From: Enterococcus canintestini | GTDB taxonomy: Bacteria; Bacillota; Bacilli; Lactobacillales; Enterococcaceae | Length of the DNA stretch: 64,000 bases | Assembly (NCBI RefSeq): GCF_001885735.1 | Contig: NZ_JXKG01000002.1 | Coordinates: forward strand, 200,636 to 264,635 | Direction: 5' to 3' | Shown: piece by piece, positions 49,707 through 61,569 of the stretch | Position numbering within the stretch: position 1 is the first letter of the stretch | Layout: each line of letters begins with the position of its first letter | Program-made: the position numbers and the translations under genes | Notes under the pieces: model-generated | What the model saw: the letters and a program-made list of their open reading frames with translations, nothing else | The model's database searches: none | Told to the model about the DNA's origin: nothing

Positions 49707-51173
49707 ATGACCATTCAACAGGATTTGAGTATCTTACAATCGGTTTTTTTGTTAGTTATTTTTATTAATACTATTGGTGCTTTAATCACGGTGTTTCGAA
49801 AACCCCGTTCAATTACTAGTATTTTAGCGTGGTCTTTAACATTAGTTTTTATTCCTGTAATCGGATTTGTTGTCTATTTGTTTTGTGGTCGGGGCATCGA
49901 TGGCGAGACGGTTTATAAATTCGATGTTGAAACTAACCGCAAAATAAAAGAAATTAATGCCTTAATTCATCAAAATAATAAGCGTTACGATAAAGAAGAA
50001 GTTGAAATAGAGCTAAAACTATTAGAGCGCTATTTAAAATCGGTGGATGAATCTCCTTTAACAAGAGGCAATAGTGTGGAGTTATATACAGATGGCAATG
50101 AAAAATTTGCAGCATTATTTGCAGATATCAAAGCAGCCAAAGATAATGTTCATGTTGAGTATTACGCTTTTTTCCCTGACAGAATTGGCCATCAATTTCT
50201 GCATTTATTAGTTGAAAAAGCCAAAGAAGGTGTAGAAGTTCGTCTTATTTACGATCCATGGGGAGCAAAAGGATCAAATGAGAAGTTTTTCCAACCTCTT
50301 GTTGCTGCTGGTGGAAAAGTGGCTGCTTTTATTACTTCCCGTGACTTAATTCGTAAAACGCGCTTAAATTACCATTTACATCGTAAAATAGTGGTGATTG
50401 ATGGTCAAATTGCTTGGACCGGTGGCTTTAATGTTGGGGATCAATATCTTGGCCGTAGTGAAAAATTTGGTTATTGGCGGGATACGCACGGGCGAATAGT
50501 TGGAACTGCAAGTTTTAGTTTGCAAGAGATTTTTATTAGGGATTGGAATGCATCAGTTAGAAAAAAAGAAGATCTACTCGATTATGAAAGTCGCTATTTT
50601 GTTATTGGTGAAGATACAAAAGGCGAAGCTGAAATTCAAGTTGTCGCAGATGGTCCTGAAAATCAAATTGATATCTTAAAGAGCGCTTTTGTTAAAATGA
50701 TTTTATCAGCAAATGAAAAAATTTGGTTACAGACACCGTATTTAATTCCTGATGATGTGATGTTTAATGCACTAGTCACAGCTGCTCGCTCGGGGGTAGA
50801 CGTGCGCATTATGATACCAAATATGCCTGATCATCCCTTTATCTATCGCGCTACCCAATACTATGCTAATTTACTTCATAAACGTGGTGTCAAGATTTAT
50901 CAATATCAAGAAGGCTTTTTACATGCTAAGACAATTGTCATGGACGATAATCTTTGCTCTTTTGGTTCTACTAACCAAGATATTCGTAGTTATGAATTAA
51001 ATTTTGAAGTTACAGCTTTTGTGTATGATGAAGCATTGACTAAACAAATGCAACAAATCTTTTTAGCTGATCAAGAAAAGTGCTACTTATTGACAGATGA
51101 TATGATTGAACAGCAATCTTATTGGTTACGCTTTAAGCAAAACTTCTCCCGTCTTTTATCGCCAATTTTATAA
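49707..51173 (+). CDS. cls: Cardiolipin synthase
   Basis: This membrane enzyme joins two phosphatidylglycerols to cardiolipin and glycerol. The 488 residues include two N-terminal membrane helices and two phospholipase D motifs: HLHRKIVVIDGQIAWTGG near residue 223 and FLHAKTIVMDDNLCSFGSTN near 405. Length fits bacterial Cls. ATG 49707 follows GAAAGGAG; a TTG six codons upstream overlaps that site. It begins 32 bases after the CDF gene and may share its transcript. It converges with the RNase H-like gene with only 14 bases between. Confidence 0.95.
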   Translation: MTIQQDLSILQSVFLLVIFINTIGALITVFRKPRSITSILAWSLTLVFIPVIGFVVYLFCGRGIDGETVYKFDVETNRKIKEINALIHQNNKRYDKEEVEIELKLLERYLKSVDESPLTRGNSVELYTDGNEKFAALFADIKAAKDNVHVEYYAFFPDRIGHQFLHLLVEKAKEGVEVRLIYDPWGAKGSNEKFFQPLVAAGGKVAAFITSRDLIRKTRLNYHLHRKIVVIDGQIAWTGGFNVGDQYLGRSEKFGYWRDTHGRIVGTASFSLQEIFIRDWNASVRKKEDLLDYESRYFVIGEDTKGEAEIQVVADGPENQIDILKSAFVKMILSANEKIWLQTPYLIPDDVMFNALVTAARSGVDVRIMIPNMPDHPFIYRATQYYANLLHKRGVKIYQYQEGFLHAKTIVMDDNLCSFGSTNQDIRSYELNFEVTAFVYDEALTKQMQQIFLADQEKCYLLTDDMIEQQSYWLRFKQNFSRLLSPIL

Positions 51174-51187
51174 GGAGCTGTTATTGC

Positions 51188-51604
51188 TTACTTTGAATTA
51201 TTTTTTTGACGAAGTGCTTTTTGTAATCCTTGACGTGCTAGCTTATCAGCCCCTTTATTTTTATTTTCGGGAATCCACTGTAAGATAAGTAATGGAAATT
51301 TAGGTAGTAAGGTTTGAATTTTTTGGAATATTTCTTGGAAATTTTTGTTATTTGTGTAGTTTTTATCGACAGTTTGGACTAAAATTTTACTATCCGAGTA
51401 AACGAATATCGTTTCGTGAAAATAATTATGTTCTAATAAGTAATTCAGCAATTCATAAAAAGCATAAAATTCTGCTTGGTGATTATTTAAGACAGGGAGT
51501 GCTTGATGAATTTGTTTATGAAGATTTTGGCCAACTAAAAGTATACCGGCCCCACTCGGACCCGGATCGCCTTTAGTCGCGGCATCGATATAGGCTTTAA
51601 TCAT
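51188..51604 (-). CDS. RNase HI-like protein, possible EbsB
   Basis: The 138-residue protein has the RNase H fold with all acidic residues expected for metal catalysis: YIDAATKGDPG (first Asp), NHQAEFYAF (Glu), YSDSK (Asp) and KGADKLA (last Asp). Such RNase H-like proteins occur beside ebsA in enterococci, where the gene has been called ebsB and described as a wall enzyme; the visible motifs instead suggest nuclease activity on RNA-DNA hybrids. Three in-frame ATGs exist (51625, 51613, 51604); the last is chosen because AAAAGG lies nine bases upstream. It is divergent from ebsA. Confidence 0.8.
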   Translation of the reverse strand: MIKAYIDAATKGDPGPSGAGILLVGQNLHKQIHQALPVLNNHQAEFYAFYELLNYLLEHNYFHETIFVYSDSKILVQTVDKNYTNNKNFQEIFQKIQTLLPKFPLLILQWIPENKNKGADKLARQGLQKALRQKNNSK

Positions 51605-51670
51605 TCGTATCATCCTTTTATTCATTTTGTTTACGAATTAACTTTAGCAGAAAAGAGGCTCCTTGTAAGC

Positions 51671-52093
51671 ATGAAAAATAGAAAATATCGTTGGCAGCCA
51701 GAACTTGCTGTCAGTATCATTTATTGGTCATTAACAATGATTGTTCTCTTTTATAGTTTGACATTGTCTTTAGAAAATACCCGGCCGTACTGGAAAAGCA
51801 ATTTAGTCATGGTCTTCTTTTTTGTCTGTGTTATAATTGGCTGTCTGCGGCGTTTTGTTTTATTTAAAGATTACCTACTTATTTTTTATGCGCGCTTTTG
51901 GAAGAAACAAAAATTATATTATGCTAATATAACCCGTATTGCCATTTTACCAAATGGAATTGAATTTTTGTATTTAGGTGAAGAATATAGCTTTTTAATG
52001 CGAAAAAAAACCAAAAAGGCATTTTTAAATGAATTAAAAACGTATCTTCCTGCTGAAAAATTTGTGACAAAAGATACGAATTTATTTGAATAA
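51671..52093 (+). CDS. ebsA: EbsA family membrane protein
   Basis: The 140-residue protein resembles EbsA of enterococci, named from a locus affecting surface binding substance and called pore-forming, with no firm function. Two hydrophobic segments at about 15-35 and 43-62 are followed by a basic stretch (RFWKKQKLYYANI) and a soluble C-terminal part. The start lacks a good ribosome binding site: AAAGAGG is about 12 bases away. A CBS-domain gene follows 12 bases after the stop. Confidence 0.65.
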   Translation: MKNRKYRWQPELAVSIIYWSLTMIVLFYSLTLSLENTRPYWKSNLVMVFFFVCVIIGCLRRFVLFKDYLLIFYARFWKKQKLYYANITRIAILPNGIEFLYLGEEYSFLMRKKTKKAFLNELKTYLPAEKFVTKDTNLFE

Positions 52094-52105
52094 AGGAGTT
52101 AGCAG

Positions 52106-52795
52106 ATGGCTAGTAATGCAGATATATTCTTAGCGAGTTTCAATCGAATTAATAAATGGCTTAAAGAAAAATTGAACCATCCCCAAAATATGGGCTTTAG
52201 CGAAATGGTTCGGCGACTAAGTAGGCAACCAGAATTTTTAGCAAATGATTATGTTGATGATTTATTACAAATGGCGCAGTTGCGAAATGCCATTGTTCAC
52301 GATCAAATTAGTACTGATTTTGTGATTGCTGAGCCAAATGACTGGGTAGTCAAACGAATTACAACGATTGAACAGGCTCTTTTAAAGCCAGAATTGGTCT
52401 TGCCACGTTTTGGTAAAAATGTTACTGGTTTTGAAATTACATTACCAATTAAAGAAATACTAAAAACGATTGCTCATAAACGTTATTCTCAGTTTCCGCT
52501 TTATGAAAAAGGGGTTTTTAAGGGGTTAATTACGTTACGTGCTTTAGGTTATTGGTTTGCAAAAGAAAGCCTAAAAGGTGAGATTGTTTTAGAAAACCGT
52601 CTAGCTGAAGAACTGTTAATCGAAGATGGAAAAGTTACCAATTATCAATTTGTTACAGGAAAAACCACTGTAGCAGAAGTTGAAAATATGTTTCATCAAA
52701 ATACTTTATTAGAAGCAATTTTAATCACACGAGATGGTGATCCAAATGGCAATTTATTGGGGATTATCCGCCCGCGCGATTTATTTACTGTTTAA
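52106..52795 (+). CDS. CBS-domain protein with HEPN-like N-terminal motif
   Basis: The 229-residue cytosolic protein has a C-terminal CBS pair (residues ~100-229), with RYSQFPLYEKGVFKGLITLRAL and the closing GIIRPRDLF. CBS pairs usually bind adenosyl ligands and regulate partner proteins. The N-terminal 95 residues are helical and contain LRNAIVHD (Arg60, His65), the Rx4H pattern of HEPN RNases and nucleotide-binding bundles; this match is short. AAAGGAG precedes the ATG. It lies between ebsA and lspA on the same strand with short gaps, so it is likely in one operon with them. Partner unknown. Confidence 0.75.
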   Translation: MASNADIFLASFNRINKWLKEKLNHPQNMGFSEMVRRLSRQPEFLANDYVDDLLQMAQLRNAIVHDQISTDFVIAEPNDWVVKRITTIEQALLKPELVLPRFGKNVTGFEITLPIKEILKTIAHKRYSQFPLYEKGVFKGLITLRALGYWFAKESLKGEIVLENRLAEELLIEDGKVTNYQFVTGKTTVAEVENMFHQNTLLEAILITRDGDPNGNLLGIIRPRDLFTV

Positions 52796-52811
52796 GAAAT
52801 GAGTGGAGTTT

Positions 52812-53273
52812 ATGATAGTTTATTTAGTTATTACTGTTTTATTAATAGTGCTTGATCAATTGGTAAAAGCGTGGATTGTGGCAAATCTTTCTTTAGGCGA
52901 GTCATTGCCGCTAATTAAAAACGTTTTTTCTTTGACTTATTATCAAAATACCGGGGCTGCTTGGAGTATGTTAGAAGGGCAAATGGGCTTTTTTACTATT
53001 GTCACACTGATTGCAGTAGCCGTATGTAGTTATTTATTATATAAAAATCGCCGGGGCGCTAAAATATATTCTTTTGGTTTAAGTCTTGTACTGGCAGGAG
53101 CTTTAGGAAATTTTATCGACCGCTTGCGTCTAGGTTATGTGGTAGATATGTTTCAAACAGATTTTATCTCATTTCCCATTTTTAACGTAGCCGACTCTTG
53201 TCTTGTGGTTGGTGTGATTTTGATTTTCATCTATATTTTATTTGAAGATCATTTTAAAGGAGCAAAAGTATGA
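52812..53273 (+). CDS. lspA: Lipoprotein signal peptidase
   Basis: LspA removes signal peptides from lipid-modified prolipoproteins in the membrane, as needed by the CamS, phosphoesterase and Thr/Ser-rich lipoproteins of this window. The 153 residues form four membrane helices. The catalytic aspartates are Asp112 (GNFIDRLRLGYVVDMF) and Asp128 (FNVADSCLVVG), and NTGAAW is the conserved loop. ATG 52812 is preceded by GTGGAG only three bases away, which is close. The stop overlaps the rluD start (ATGA). Confidence 0.95.
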   Translation: MIVYLVITVLLIVLDQLVKAWIVANLSLGESLPLIKNVFSLTYYQNTGAAWSMLEGQMGFFTIVTLIAVAVCSYLLYKNRRGAKIYSFGLSLVLAGALGNFIDRLRLGYVVDMFQTDFISFPIFNVADSCLVVGVILIFIYILFEDHFKGAKV

Positions 53274-54175
53274 AAGAACTGCTAATCGTTATCAAAGAAA
53301 AAGGCCCACGAATTGACAAAGCCTTAACCCAATATCTACCAGACTATACACGTTCTCAAATTCAGCAATGGTTAAAAGAAGGGGTAGTTTTTTTAAATGG
53401 CCAAACTGTAAAAGCAAACTATAAAGTAAAAACAGGAGATGAAATCGTAATTCAAATTCCAGCCCCCGCAACACTCGAGCTTATCCCAGAAGATCTTGAT
53501 TTAGATATTGTTTATGAAGATGAGGATGTAGCTGTAGTAAATAAACCACAGGGAATGGTTGTTCATCCTTCTGCAGGTCACAGGAAAGGAACACTTGTTA
53601 ACGGCTTATTATATCAATTAAATAATTTGTCCACGATTAATGATGTTGTTCGCCCAGGGATTGTACATCGGATTGACAAAGACACTTCGGGTTTATTAAT
53701 GATTGCCAAAAACGATGCTGCCCATGAATCCTTAGCAGCTCAATTGAAAGATAAAACGAGTTTACGGAAATATATTGCTTTAGTTCATGGAAACATCCCC
53801 CATGAAAAAGGGACAATTGAAGCGCCCATTGGACGTTCTAAGGTTAACCGTAAAATGCAAGCGATTCGTGAAGATGGTAAGCCGGCAATCACGCATTTTA
53901 CTGTCCTAGAACGGTTTGGTGATTTTACGTTAGTCGAGTTACAATTAGAAACTGGTCGCACACATCAAATTCGGGTGCATATGCAATACATTGGCTTTCC
54001 TTTAGCCGGTGATCCAACTTATGGCCCTAAAAAAACACTAAAGGGAAACGGGCAATTTTTACATGCAAAACTATTGGGCTTTACTCATCCTAGAACACAA
54101 GCCAAAATGGTTTTTGAGGCACCACTACCGCCAGTTTTTGAAAAAACATTAACAAACTTACGAAAAAAAGATTGA
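53270..54175 (+). CDS. rluD: 23S rRNA pseudouridine synthase, RluD family
   Basis: The 301-residue enzyme isomerises uridines in 23S rRNA. It has an N-terminal S4 RNA-binding domain (residues ~12-75, RIDKALTQYLPDYTRSQIQQ) and the catalytic domain with HRIDKDTSGLLM, whose Asp near residue 137 is the nucleophile; GRTHQIRVH lies downstream. It overlaps lspA by four bases, the usual lspA-rluD arrangement before the pyr operon in Firmicutes. AAAGGAG precedes the ATG. Confidence 0.95.
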   Translation: MKELLIVIKEKGPRIDKALTQYLPDYTRSQIQQWLKEGVVFLNGQTVKANYKVKTGDEIVIQIPAPATLELIPEDLDLDIVYEDEDVAVVNKPQGMVVHPSAGHRKGTLVNGLLYQLNNLSTINDVVRPGIVHRIDKDTSGLLMIAKNDAAHESLAAQLKDKTSLRKYIALVHGNIPHEKGTIEAPIGRSKVNRKMQAIREDGKPAITHFTVLERFGDFTLVELQLETGRTHQIRVHMQYIGFPLAGDPTYGPKKTLKGNGQFLHAKLLGFTHPRTQAKMVFEAPLPPVFEKTLTNLRKKD

Positions 54176-54214
54176 TTTTTGGTTTAAAGAAGTGTAATCT
54201 ATGTCTAAGAAAAG

Positions 54215-54951
<737 letters not shown>

Positions 54952-54985
54952 AAACTTTTAAGCCAAACACGCAGGAGGAAAAAAG

Positions 54986-55912
54986 ATGATCATCCAACAA
55001 GAAAGAATTAGTTTAAAACACTTATTAACAGTCGAAGCTTTAACTGACCAAGAAGTGATGGGATTAATCCGCCGAGGACAAGAATTCAAAAACGGGGCAA
55101 AATGGACGCCAGAAAAAGAACAATATTTTGCTACAAATTTATTTTTTGAAAACAGCACCCGGACACATAAAAGTTTCGATGTAGCGGAGAAAAAATTAGG
55201 TATTGAAGTAATCGAATTTGATGCTTCGACTAGTTCTGTTCAAAAAGGCGAAACATTATACGATACTGTTTTAACCATGTCAGCTTTAGGAGTTGATGTA
55301 GCTGTCATTCGCCATGGTGATGAAAATTATTACGATGATTTGATTCAAAGTAAAACAATCCAATGCGGTATTATTAACGGTGGTGATGGTAGTGGCCAAC
55401 ACCCAACGCAATGTTTATTAGACCTTATGACGATTTATGAAGAGTTCGGCCGCTTTGAAGGATTAAAAGTTGCGATTGTCGGTGATATCACTCATTCCCG
55501 CGTAGCAAAATCAAACATGCAAATGTTAAAACGTCTAGGTGCAGAAGTCTTCTTCTCTGGTCCTGCTCAGTGGTATGATGAAGAATTTGAAGTATATGGA
55601 CACTACTTACCATTAGATGAACTTGTTGGTGAAGTAGATGTCATGATGATGTTACGGGTGCAACACGAACGTCATGACGGTAACGAAAGTTTTTCAAAAG
55701 AAGAGTATCATCAACAATACGGTTTAACAGTTGGTCGCGCGAAAAAGATGAAAGAAGGTGCAATTATTATGCACCCAGCACCAGTTAATCGCGACGTTGA
55801 ATTAGCAGATTCATTAGTAGAAGGTTATCAAGCCCGGATTATTCAACAAATGACAAATGGTGTTTTTGTCCGGATGGCAATTTTAGAAGCTGTTTTAGCT
55901 GGCAGAGCATAA
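54986..55912 (+). CDS. pyrB: Aspartate carbamoyltransferase catalytic subunit
   Basis: This enzyme joins carbamoyl phosphate and aspartate, the committed step of UMP synthesis. The 308 residues carry the carbamoyl-phosphate motif [19 protein letters not shown], the [10 protein letters not shown] loop and [11 protein letters not shown]. Length is normal. GGAGGAAA precedes the ATG. No regulatory subunit pyrI is present, as usual in Firmicutes. A 84-base gap before pyrC has an AGGAG/CTCCT hairpin but no PyrR signature. Confidence 0.97.
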   Translation: MIIQQERISLKHLLTVEALTDQEVMGLIRRGQEFKNGAKWTPEKEQYFATNLFFENSTRTHKSFDVAEKKLGIEVIEFDASTSSVQKGETLYDTVLTMSALGVDVAVIRHGDENYYDDLIQSKTIQCGIINGGDGSGQHPTQCLLDLMTIYEEFGRFEGLKVAIVGDITHSRVAKSNMQMLKRLGAEVFFSGPAQWYDEEFEVYGHYLPLDELVGEVDVMMMLRVQHERHDGNESFSKEEYHQQYGLTVGRAKKMKEGAIIMHPAPVNRDVELADSLVEGYQARIIQQMTNGVFVRMAILEAVLAGRA

Positions 55913-55996
55913 AGATAAACTAGGAGTGGGCTCAATTTTGGTCTTCTCCTTTATCATAATAAAGTAGTACCCTTAACGAAATTTAGGAGGATGATT

Positions 55997-57277
55997 ATGA
56001 AAACACTCATTAAAAACGGTAAAATAAATACTTACGAAAATCACTTAACAGCAGCAGAAATTTGGATTGAAGATGGAATAGTGAAGGCGATTGGAACCGA
56101 CTTTGATCCCAACCTTTTTGATGAAGTGTTCGATGCCAAGGGGCAATTAATCACTCCCGGTTTAGTAGATGTTCATGTGCATTTAAGAGAACCAGGATTT
56201 GAATACAAAGAAACCATTAAAACTGGTAGTCAAGCGGCAGCTAGAGGGGGCTTTACGACTGTCTGTGCGATGCCAAATTTGAATCCTGTTCCCGATACGG
56301 TTGAAAAATTTGAAAAAATCCAAGCGCTTATTAAATCTGACGCTGTAGTAAAAGTTTTACAATACGCTCCTATCACAGAAGAATTACGCAGTGATGTTTT
56401 AACCGATCAAAAGGCTCTAAAAGCAGCTGGTGCGTTTGCTTTTACAAATGACGGCGTTGGTGTTCAAACAGCGGGCACCATGTATTTGGCAATGAAAGAA
56501 GCAGCAGCCAATAATATGGCACTTGTAGCCCACACAGAAGATGAATCCTTACTTTTTGGCGGTGTAATGCACGCTGGGAAAAAAGCAGAAGAACTTGGTT
56601 TACCTGGGATCTTAAGTGCAACGGAAAGTTCTCAAATTGCCAGAGATCTAATTTTGGCTGAAGAAACAGGCTGTCATTATCATGTATGTCATGTTTCCAC
56701 TAAAGAAAGTGTACGGATTATTCGTGAAGCTAAAAAAGCAGGAGTTCATGTCACTGCTGAAGTTTCTCCCCACCACTTAATTTTATCAGAAGAAGAAATT
56801 CCCAATGATTTTGGCTACTGGAAAATGAATCCACCATTAAGAGGGACTACAGATCGCGATGCTTTAATTGAGGGCTTATTAGATGGCACAATTGACTGTA
56901 TTGCGACGGATCATGCTCCCCATGGTTTTGAAGAAAAAAATCAAAGCTTCTTAAAAGCACCGTTTGGAATTGTCGGCTCAGAATATGCGTTTCAATTGAT
57001 TTATACTCATTTTGTTAAAACCGGCATTTTCACTTTGGAACAAGTTATTAATTGGATGGCAACAAATCCGGCTGCAATTTTTGGCTTACAAGCAGGACGT
57101 TTACAAATTGGTCAACCAGCTGATTTAGCTGTCTTTGCAATTCAAGAGGAATCTGAAATTGACGCGCAAAATTTCTTATCAAAAGCAGTCAATACACCAT
57201 TTAATCACGAAAAAGTTTATGGTGAGACTTTATTAACATTCGTTGATGGTCAAATAGCTTGGCAAAAAGGGGAATAA
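55997..57277 (+). CDS. pyrC: Dihydroorotase
   Basis: PyrC cyclises carbamoyl-aspartate to dihydroorotate. The 426-residue class I amidohydrolase has the metal-binding [17 protein letters not shown], the histidines of VAHTEDE and [10 protein letters not shown], and [10 protein letters not shown] near residue 305. A first ATG at 55991 directly abuts AGGAGG; the one at 55997, six bases away, is chosen. carA begins two bases after the stop. Confidence 0.96.
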   Translation: MKTLIKNGKINTYENHLTAAEIWIEDGIVKAIGTDFDPNLFDEVFDAKGQLITPGLVDVHVHLREPGFEYKETIKTGSQAAARGGFTTVCAMPNLNPVPDTVEKFEKIQALIKSDAVVKVLQYAPITEELRSDVLTDQKALKAAGAFAFTNDGVGVQTAGTMYLAMKEAAANNMALVAHTEDESLLFGGVMHAGKKAEELGLPGILSATESSQIARDLILAEETGCHYHVCHVSTKESVRIIREAKKAGVHVTAEVSPHHLILSEEEIPNDFGYWKMNPPLRGTTDRDALIEGLLDGTIDCIATDHAPHGFEEKNQSFLKAPFGIVGSEYAFQLIYTHFVKTGIFTLEQVINWMATNPAAIFGLQAGRLQIGQPADLAVFAIQEESEIDAQNFLSKAVNTPFNHEKVYGETLLTFVDGQIAWQKGE

Positions 57278-57279
57278 TT

Positions 57280-58377
57280 ATGAAACGATGGTTAATCTTA
57301 GAAGATGGAACTTACTTTGAAGGAGAAGGTTTTGGTGCTAGTAACAATGTAGTCGGCGAAATTGTTTTTACAACTAGCATGACTGGTTACCAAGAAACCA
57401 TTACCGATCAAAGTTTTAATGGGCAAATTATTACATTCACTTATCCCATGGTGGGAAATTACGGGATTAACCGCGATGATTATGAGTCAATTGCACCAAC
57501 ATGTAAAGCAGTTGTCGTAAAAGAACACGCTCGCGTTGCTAGTAATTGGCGCAATCAAATGACACTAGATGAGTTTTTAAAGCGCAAAGAAATTCCTGGA
57601 ATTGCAGGGATTGATACCCGTGCTTTAACACGGAAAATTAGAAAATACGGTACGATGAAAGCCAGTATTGTGGCAGAAGAAGATTTTACCCATGCTTATG
57701 ACCAGTTAAAAGCCGCGGTTTTACCAACCAATCAAGTAGCGCAAGTTTCAACAGCAAAACCTTATCCTAGTCCTGGTGTGGGCCATAATGTTGTAGTGAT
57801 TGACTTTGGTTTAAAACACAGCATTTTACGGGAATTATCAAAACGAAATTGTAATTTAACTGTCTTACCTTATAACACTAAAGCTGCTACAATTTTAGAA
57901 TTGTGTCCTGATGGTGTCATGTTAACCAACGGACCAGGAGATCCTAAAGATGTGCCTGAAGCTATTGAAATGATTCGAGAAATTCAAGGTCAAGTTCCAA
58001 TTTTTGGTATCTGTTTAGGTCATCAACTATTTTCACTAGCAAATGGTGCAGACACATTTAAAATGAAGTTTGGTCATCGAGGGTTAAATCATCCGGTGCG
58101 CGAAATCGCAACAGGACGGATTGATTTTACTTCTCAAAATCACGGCTATGCAGTAGATGCAGAGTCCATTGATAATGAGCGCTTAATGATAACTCACGTA
58201 GAAGTTAATGATGGCACCATCGAAGGCGTACGCCATAAAAACTATCCGGCTTTTACGGTTCAATTTCATCCTGATGCAGCACCAGGTCCTCATGATGCGT
58301 TGCACTTATTTGATGAATTTATTGAAATGATGGATGCATGGAAGGAGCAAAAAGATGCCAAAGCGTACGGATATTAA
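57280..58377 (+). CDS. carA: Carbamoyl-phosphate synthase small subunit (glutaminase)
   Basis: CarA frees ammonia from glutamine and channels it to CarB. The 365 residues have the N-terminal CPSase domain ([11 protein letters not shown]) and a class I glutaminase with the nucleophile in GICLGHQLF. The His motif reads [11 protein letters not shown], so Asp stands where most members have Glu (HPE); this may be a lineage trait rather than a defect. AAAGGGG precedes the ATG. Its last 23 bases overlap carB. Confidence 0.95.
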   Translation: MKRWLILEDGTYFEGEGFGASNNVVGEIVFTTSMTGYQETITDQSFNGQIITFTYPMVGNYGINRDDYESIAPTCKAVVVKEHARVASNWRNQMTLDEFLKRKEIPGIAGIDTRALTRKIRKYGTMKASIVAEEDFTHAYDQLKAAVLPTNQVAQVSTAKPYPSPGVGHNVVVIDFGLKHSILRELSKRNCNLTVLPYNTKAATILELCPDGVMLTNGPGDPKDVPEAIEMIREIQGQVPIFGICLGHQLFSLANGADTFKMKFGHRGLNHPVREIATGRIDFTSQNHGYAVDAESIDNERLMITHVEVNDGTIEGVRHKNYPAFTVQFHPDAAPGPHDALHLFDEFIEMMDAWKEQKDAKAYGY

Positions 58378-61300
58378 AAAAATTATGGTGATTGGTTCTG
58401 GTCCAATCATTATTGGCCAAGCGGCTGAATTTGATTATGCCGGCACCCAAGCGTGTTTGGCGTTAAAAGAAGAAGGCTATGAAGTAGTTTTAGTCAATTC
58501 TAATCCCGCCACCATTATGACGGACAAAGAAATTGCCGATAAAGTCTATATTGAACCCATTACGTTTGAATTTGTTTCTCGTATTTTACGTAAAGAAAAT
58601 CCTGATGCACTCTTACCAACACTAGGTGGACAAACAGGTTTGAATATGGCAATTGAGCTAGCCGCTTCTGGTATTTTAGCAGAATTAGAAATTGAACTAT
58701 TGGGGACTAAACTTTCTGCAATTGATCAAGCTGAAGATCGTGATTTATTTAAACAGCTGATGGAAGAACTTGGCCAACCGATTCCTGAATCTGCTATTAT
58801 CAATACAGTAGCTGAAGCAGTCGCTTTTGCAGATGAAATCGGTTATCCTGTGATTGTTCGTCCCGCCTTTACATTAGGTGGTACTGGTGGCGGGATGTGT
58901 GATAACGAAGAAGAATTACGTCTGATTGCAGAAAATGGTTTGAAGTTATCACCGGCTACTCAATGTTTAATTGAAAAAAGTATTGCAGGTTTTAAAGAAA
59001 TTGAATACGAAGTGATGCGAGATTCAGCCGATAATGCTATTGTTGTATGTAATATGGAAAATTTTGATCCAGTGGGTATTCATACAGGAGATTCGATTGT
59101 CTTTGCCCCTAGTCAAACATTATCTGATATTGAATATCAACTCTTACGGGATGCTTCTTTATCTATTATTCGCGCTTTAAAAATTGAAGGTGGTTGTAAC
59201 GTACAATTAGCACTAGACCCCCATAGTTTTAATTATTATGTCATAGAAGTAAATCCACGTGTTTCCCGCTCTTCTGCGCTAGCTAGTAAAGCGACGGGCT
59301 ATCCAATTGCTAAGTTAGCTGCGAAAATTGCGGTGGGGTTGACCTTAGATGAAATGAAAAATCCAGTTACTGAAACGACGTATGCTGAATTTGAGCCAGC
59401 GTTAGATTACGTTGTAGCAAAAATTCCACGTTGGCCCTTTGATAAATTTGAACAAGGAGAACGTGTGTTAGGAACTCAAATGAAAGCGACCGGTGAAGTA
59501 ATGGCAATTGGTCGCAACATTGAAGAATCACTTTTAAAAGCAGTGCGTTCACTTGAAATTGGAGTATGTCACGTAGAATTAAATGAATTAGCAGAACTTA
59601 GTGATAATCAATTGACAGAAAAAATGATTAAAGCACAAGATGATCGTCTATTTTATGTGACAGAGGCGATTCGACGTAACTATCCAATTAAAGAAATTGC
59701 AGAAATGACTAAAATTGATCTGTTCTTCTTAGATAAGTTGTTACATATCGTCGAATTAGAAAAAGCTTTGGAACAGGCGCCAAATGATCTTACCGTTTTG
59801 AAAAAAGCCAAGCAAAATGGCTTTACAGATAAAAAGATTGCCGATCTTTGGCAAACAACAGCAGCTAAAGTACGTCATTTTCGTAAAGAACAAAATTTAA
59901 AACCGGTTTATAAAATGGTAGATACATGTGCTGCTGAATTTGAATCAGAGACACCTTATTTTTACAGCAGTTATGAATTTGAAAATGAAAGTAAAGTGAC
60001 TGAAAAACCTTCTGTTTTAGTCTTAGGTTCAGGACCGATTCGAATTGGCCAAGGCGTAGAATTTGATTATGCAACTGTCCATTCGGTTAAAGCAATTCAA
60101 GCAGCAGGGTACGAAGCAATTATTATGAATAGTAACCCTGAAACAGTTTCGACTGACTTTTCAATTTCTGATAAGCTATATTTTGAACCTTTAACTCTAG
60201 AAGATGTTTTAAATGTGATTGAATTAGAACAGCCTACTGGTGTTATTGTGCAGTTTGGCGGACAAACTGCAATTAATCTGGCAGAACCGCTTCAAAAAGC
60301 TGGTGTCAAAATTTTAGGAACGCGAATTGAAGATTTAGATCGCGCAGAAAATCGCGATTTATTTGAACAAGCATTAAAAGAGCTTAATATCCCGCAACCG
60401 CCAGGTGAAACTGCGACCAATCAACAAGAAGCAGTTGCGATAGCAGAAAAAATTGGTTATCCTGTCTTAGTTAGACCAAGTTATGTTTTAGGTGGTCGGG
60501 CAATGGAGATTGTGGAAAATAAAGCCGATCTTTTAGATTATATGAAAAACGCTGTGAAAGCTTCACCAGAACATCCGGTTTTAGTCGATCGCTATTTAAC
60601 TGGTAGTGAATGCGAAGTAGACGCCATCTGTGACGGACAAACCGTTTTAATTCCGGGTATTATGGAACATATTGAAAGAGCAGGGGTCCATTCGGGAGAC
60701 TCTATGGCAGTTTATCCGCCGCAATTTTTAAGTCAGGAAATTCAAGCAACTATTGCTGAATATACTGAAAAGTTAGCTTTAGGTTTAAATTGTATTGGCA
60801 TGATGAATATTCAGTTTGTCATTAGCGACAATAAAGTTTATGTCATTGAAGTTAACCCAAGAGCAAGTCGTACAGTTCCGTTTTTAAGTAAAGTTACAGG
60901 AATTCCGATGGCCCAAATTGCCACCAAAGCTATCTTAGGAGAAAAAATTATTGACCAGGGCTATGAAAACGGCCTGTATCCAGCAGATAGTGGTGTTCAT
61001 GTTAAAGCGCCAGTCTTTTCTTTTACTAAATTACAAAAAGTCGATACTTATTTAGGACCGGAAATGAAATCTACCGGCGAGGTTATGGGGAGCGATCGTA
61101 ATTTAGAAAAAGCATTATACAAAGCTTTTGAAGCCGCAGGATTAAAGGTGCCCGAATTTGGTTCAGTATTATTTACTATTGCAGACGAAACCAAAGAAGA
61201 AGCTTTAGCTTTGGCTAAACGTTTTGCTGAAATTGGCTTTAGTTTAATTGCTACTAAAGGAACTGCCAATTATTTAACATCTGCTGGTTTACGGGTTAAA

Positions 61301-61537
61301 GAAATTGCAAAAATCTCTGAAAATAAAGAGCATAATGTGGTGGAATTAATTCGCAATAATCAAGCACAATTAGTGATTAACACGATGGATAAAGATCGCC
61401 AAAGCGCTTCAGTTGATGGTTTTATAATTCGGCGAGAAGCTGTGGAACATGGTGTTCCTCTTTTAACATCGTTAGATACAGCCGATGCTATTTTGAAAGT
61501 TATGGAAGATAGAGCCTTTTCAACAAAAGCTCTATAA
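58355..61537 (+). CDS. carB: Carbamoyl-phosphate synthase large subunit
   Basis: CarB makes carbamoyl phosphate from bicarbonate, ammonia and two ATP. The 1060-residue protein shows the tandem ATP-grasp duplication: the first half opens with [20 protein letters not shown] and the second with [20 protein letters not shown] near residue 557. A C-terminal MGS-like regulatory domain ([14 protein letters not shown]) ends the protein. ATG 58355 follows AAGGAGC located inside carA. A 10-bp hairpin follows the stop. Confidence 0.97.
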   Translation: MPKRTDIKKIMVIGSGPIIIGQAAEFDYAGTQACLALKEEGYEVVLVNSNPATIMTDKEIADKVYIEPITFEFVSRILRKENPDALLPTLGGQTGLNMAIELAASGILAELEIELLGTKLSAIDQAEDRDLFKQLMEELGQPIPESAIINTVAEAVAFADEIGYPVIVRPAFTLGGTGGGMCDNEEELRLIAENGLKLSPATQCLIEKSIAGFKEIEYEVMRDSADNAIVVCNMENFDPVGIHTGDSIVFAPSQTLSDIEYQLLRDASLSIIRALKIEGGCNVQLALDPHSFNYYVIEVNPRVSRSSALASKATGYPIAKLAAKIAVGLTLDEMKNPVTETTYAEFEPALDYVVAKIPRWPFDKFEQGERVLGTQMKATGEVMAIGRNIEESLLKAVRSLEIGVCHVELNELAELSDNQLTEKMIKAQDDRLFYVTEAIRRNYPIKEIAEMTKIDLFFLDKLLHIVELEKALEQAPNDLTVLKKAKQNGFTDKKIADLWQTTAAKVRHFRKEQNLKPVYKMVDTCAAEFESETPYFYSSYEFENESKVTEKPSVLVLGSGPIRIGQGVEFDYATVHSVKAIQAAGYEAIIMNSNPETVSTDFSISDKLYFEPLTLEDVLNVIELEQPTGVIVQFGGQTAINLAEPLQKAGVKILGTRIEDLDRAENRDLFEQALKELNIPQPPGETATNQQEAVAIAEKIGYPVLVRPSYVLGGRAMEIVENKADLLDYMKNAVKASPEHPVLVDRYLTGSECEVDAICDGQTVLIPGIMEHIERAGVHSGDSMAVYPPQFLSQEIQATIAEYTEKLALGLNCIGMMNIQFVISDNKVYVIEVNPRASRTVPFLSKVTGIPMAQIATKAILGEKIIDQGYENGLYPADSGVHVKAPVFSFTKLQKVDTYLGPEMKSTGEVMGSDRNLEKALYKAFEAAGLKVPEFGSVLFTIADETKEEALALAKRFAEIGFSLIATKGTANYLTSAGLRVKEIAKISENKEHNVVELIRNNQAQLVINTMDKDRQSASVDGFIIRREAVEHGVPLLTSLDTADAILKVMEDRAFSTKAL

Positions 61538-61544
61538 AATAAGC

Positions 61545-61569
61545 GGAGTGTGCGGTTTTCGCACACTCC
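61545..61569 (+). terminator. Hairpin between carB and pyrK
   Basis: GGAGTGTGCG pairs perfectly with CGCACACTCC around GTTTT. Only a short ATTTG follows, so it may be a leaky terminator or an RNA stabiliser inside the operon rather than an end point. Confidence 0.5.

Noticed and set aside
55913-55996. Second PyrR attenuator between pyrB and pyrC
   Set aside because: There is a small AGGAG/CTCCT hairpin but no PyrR signature and no terminator.
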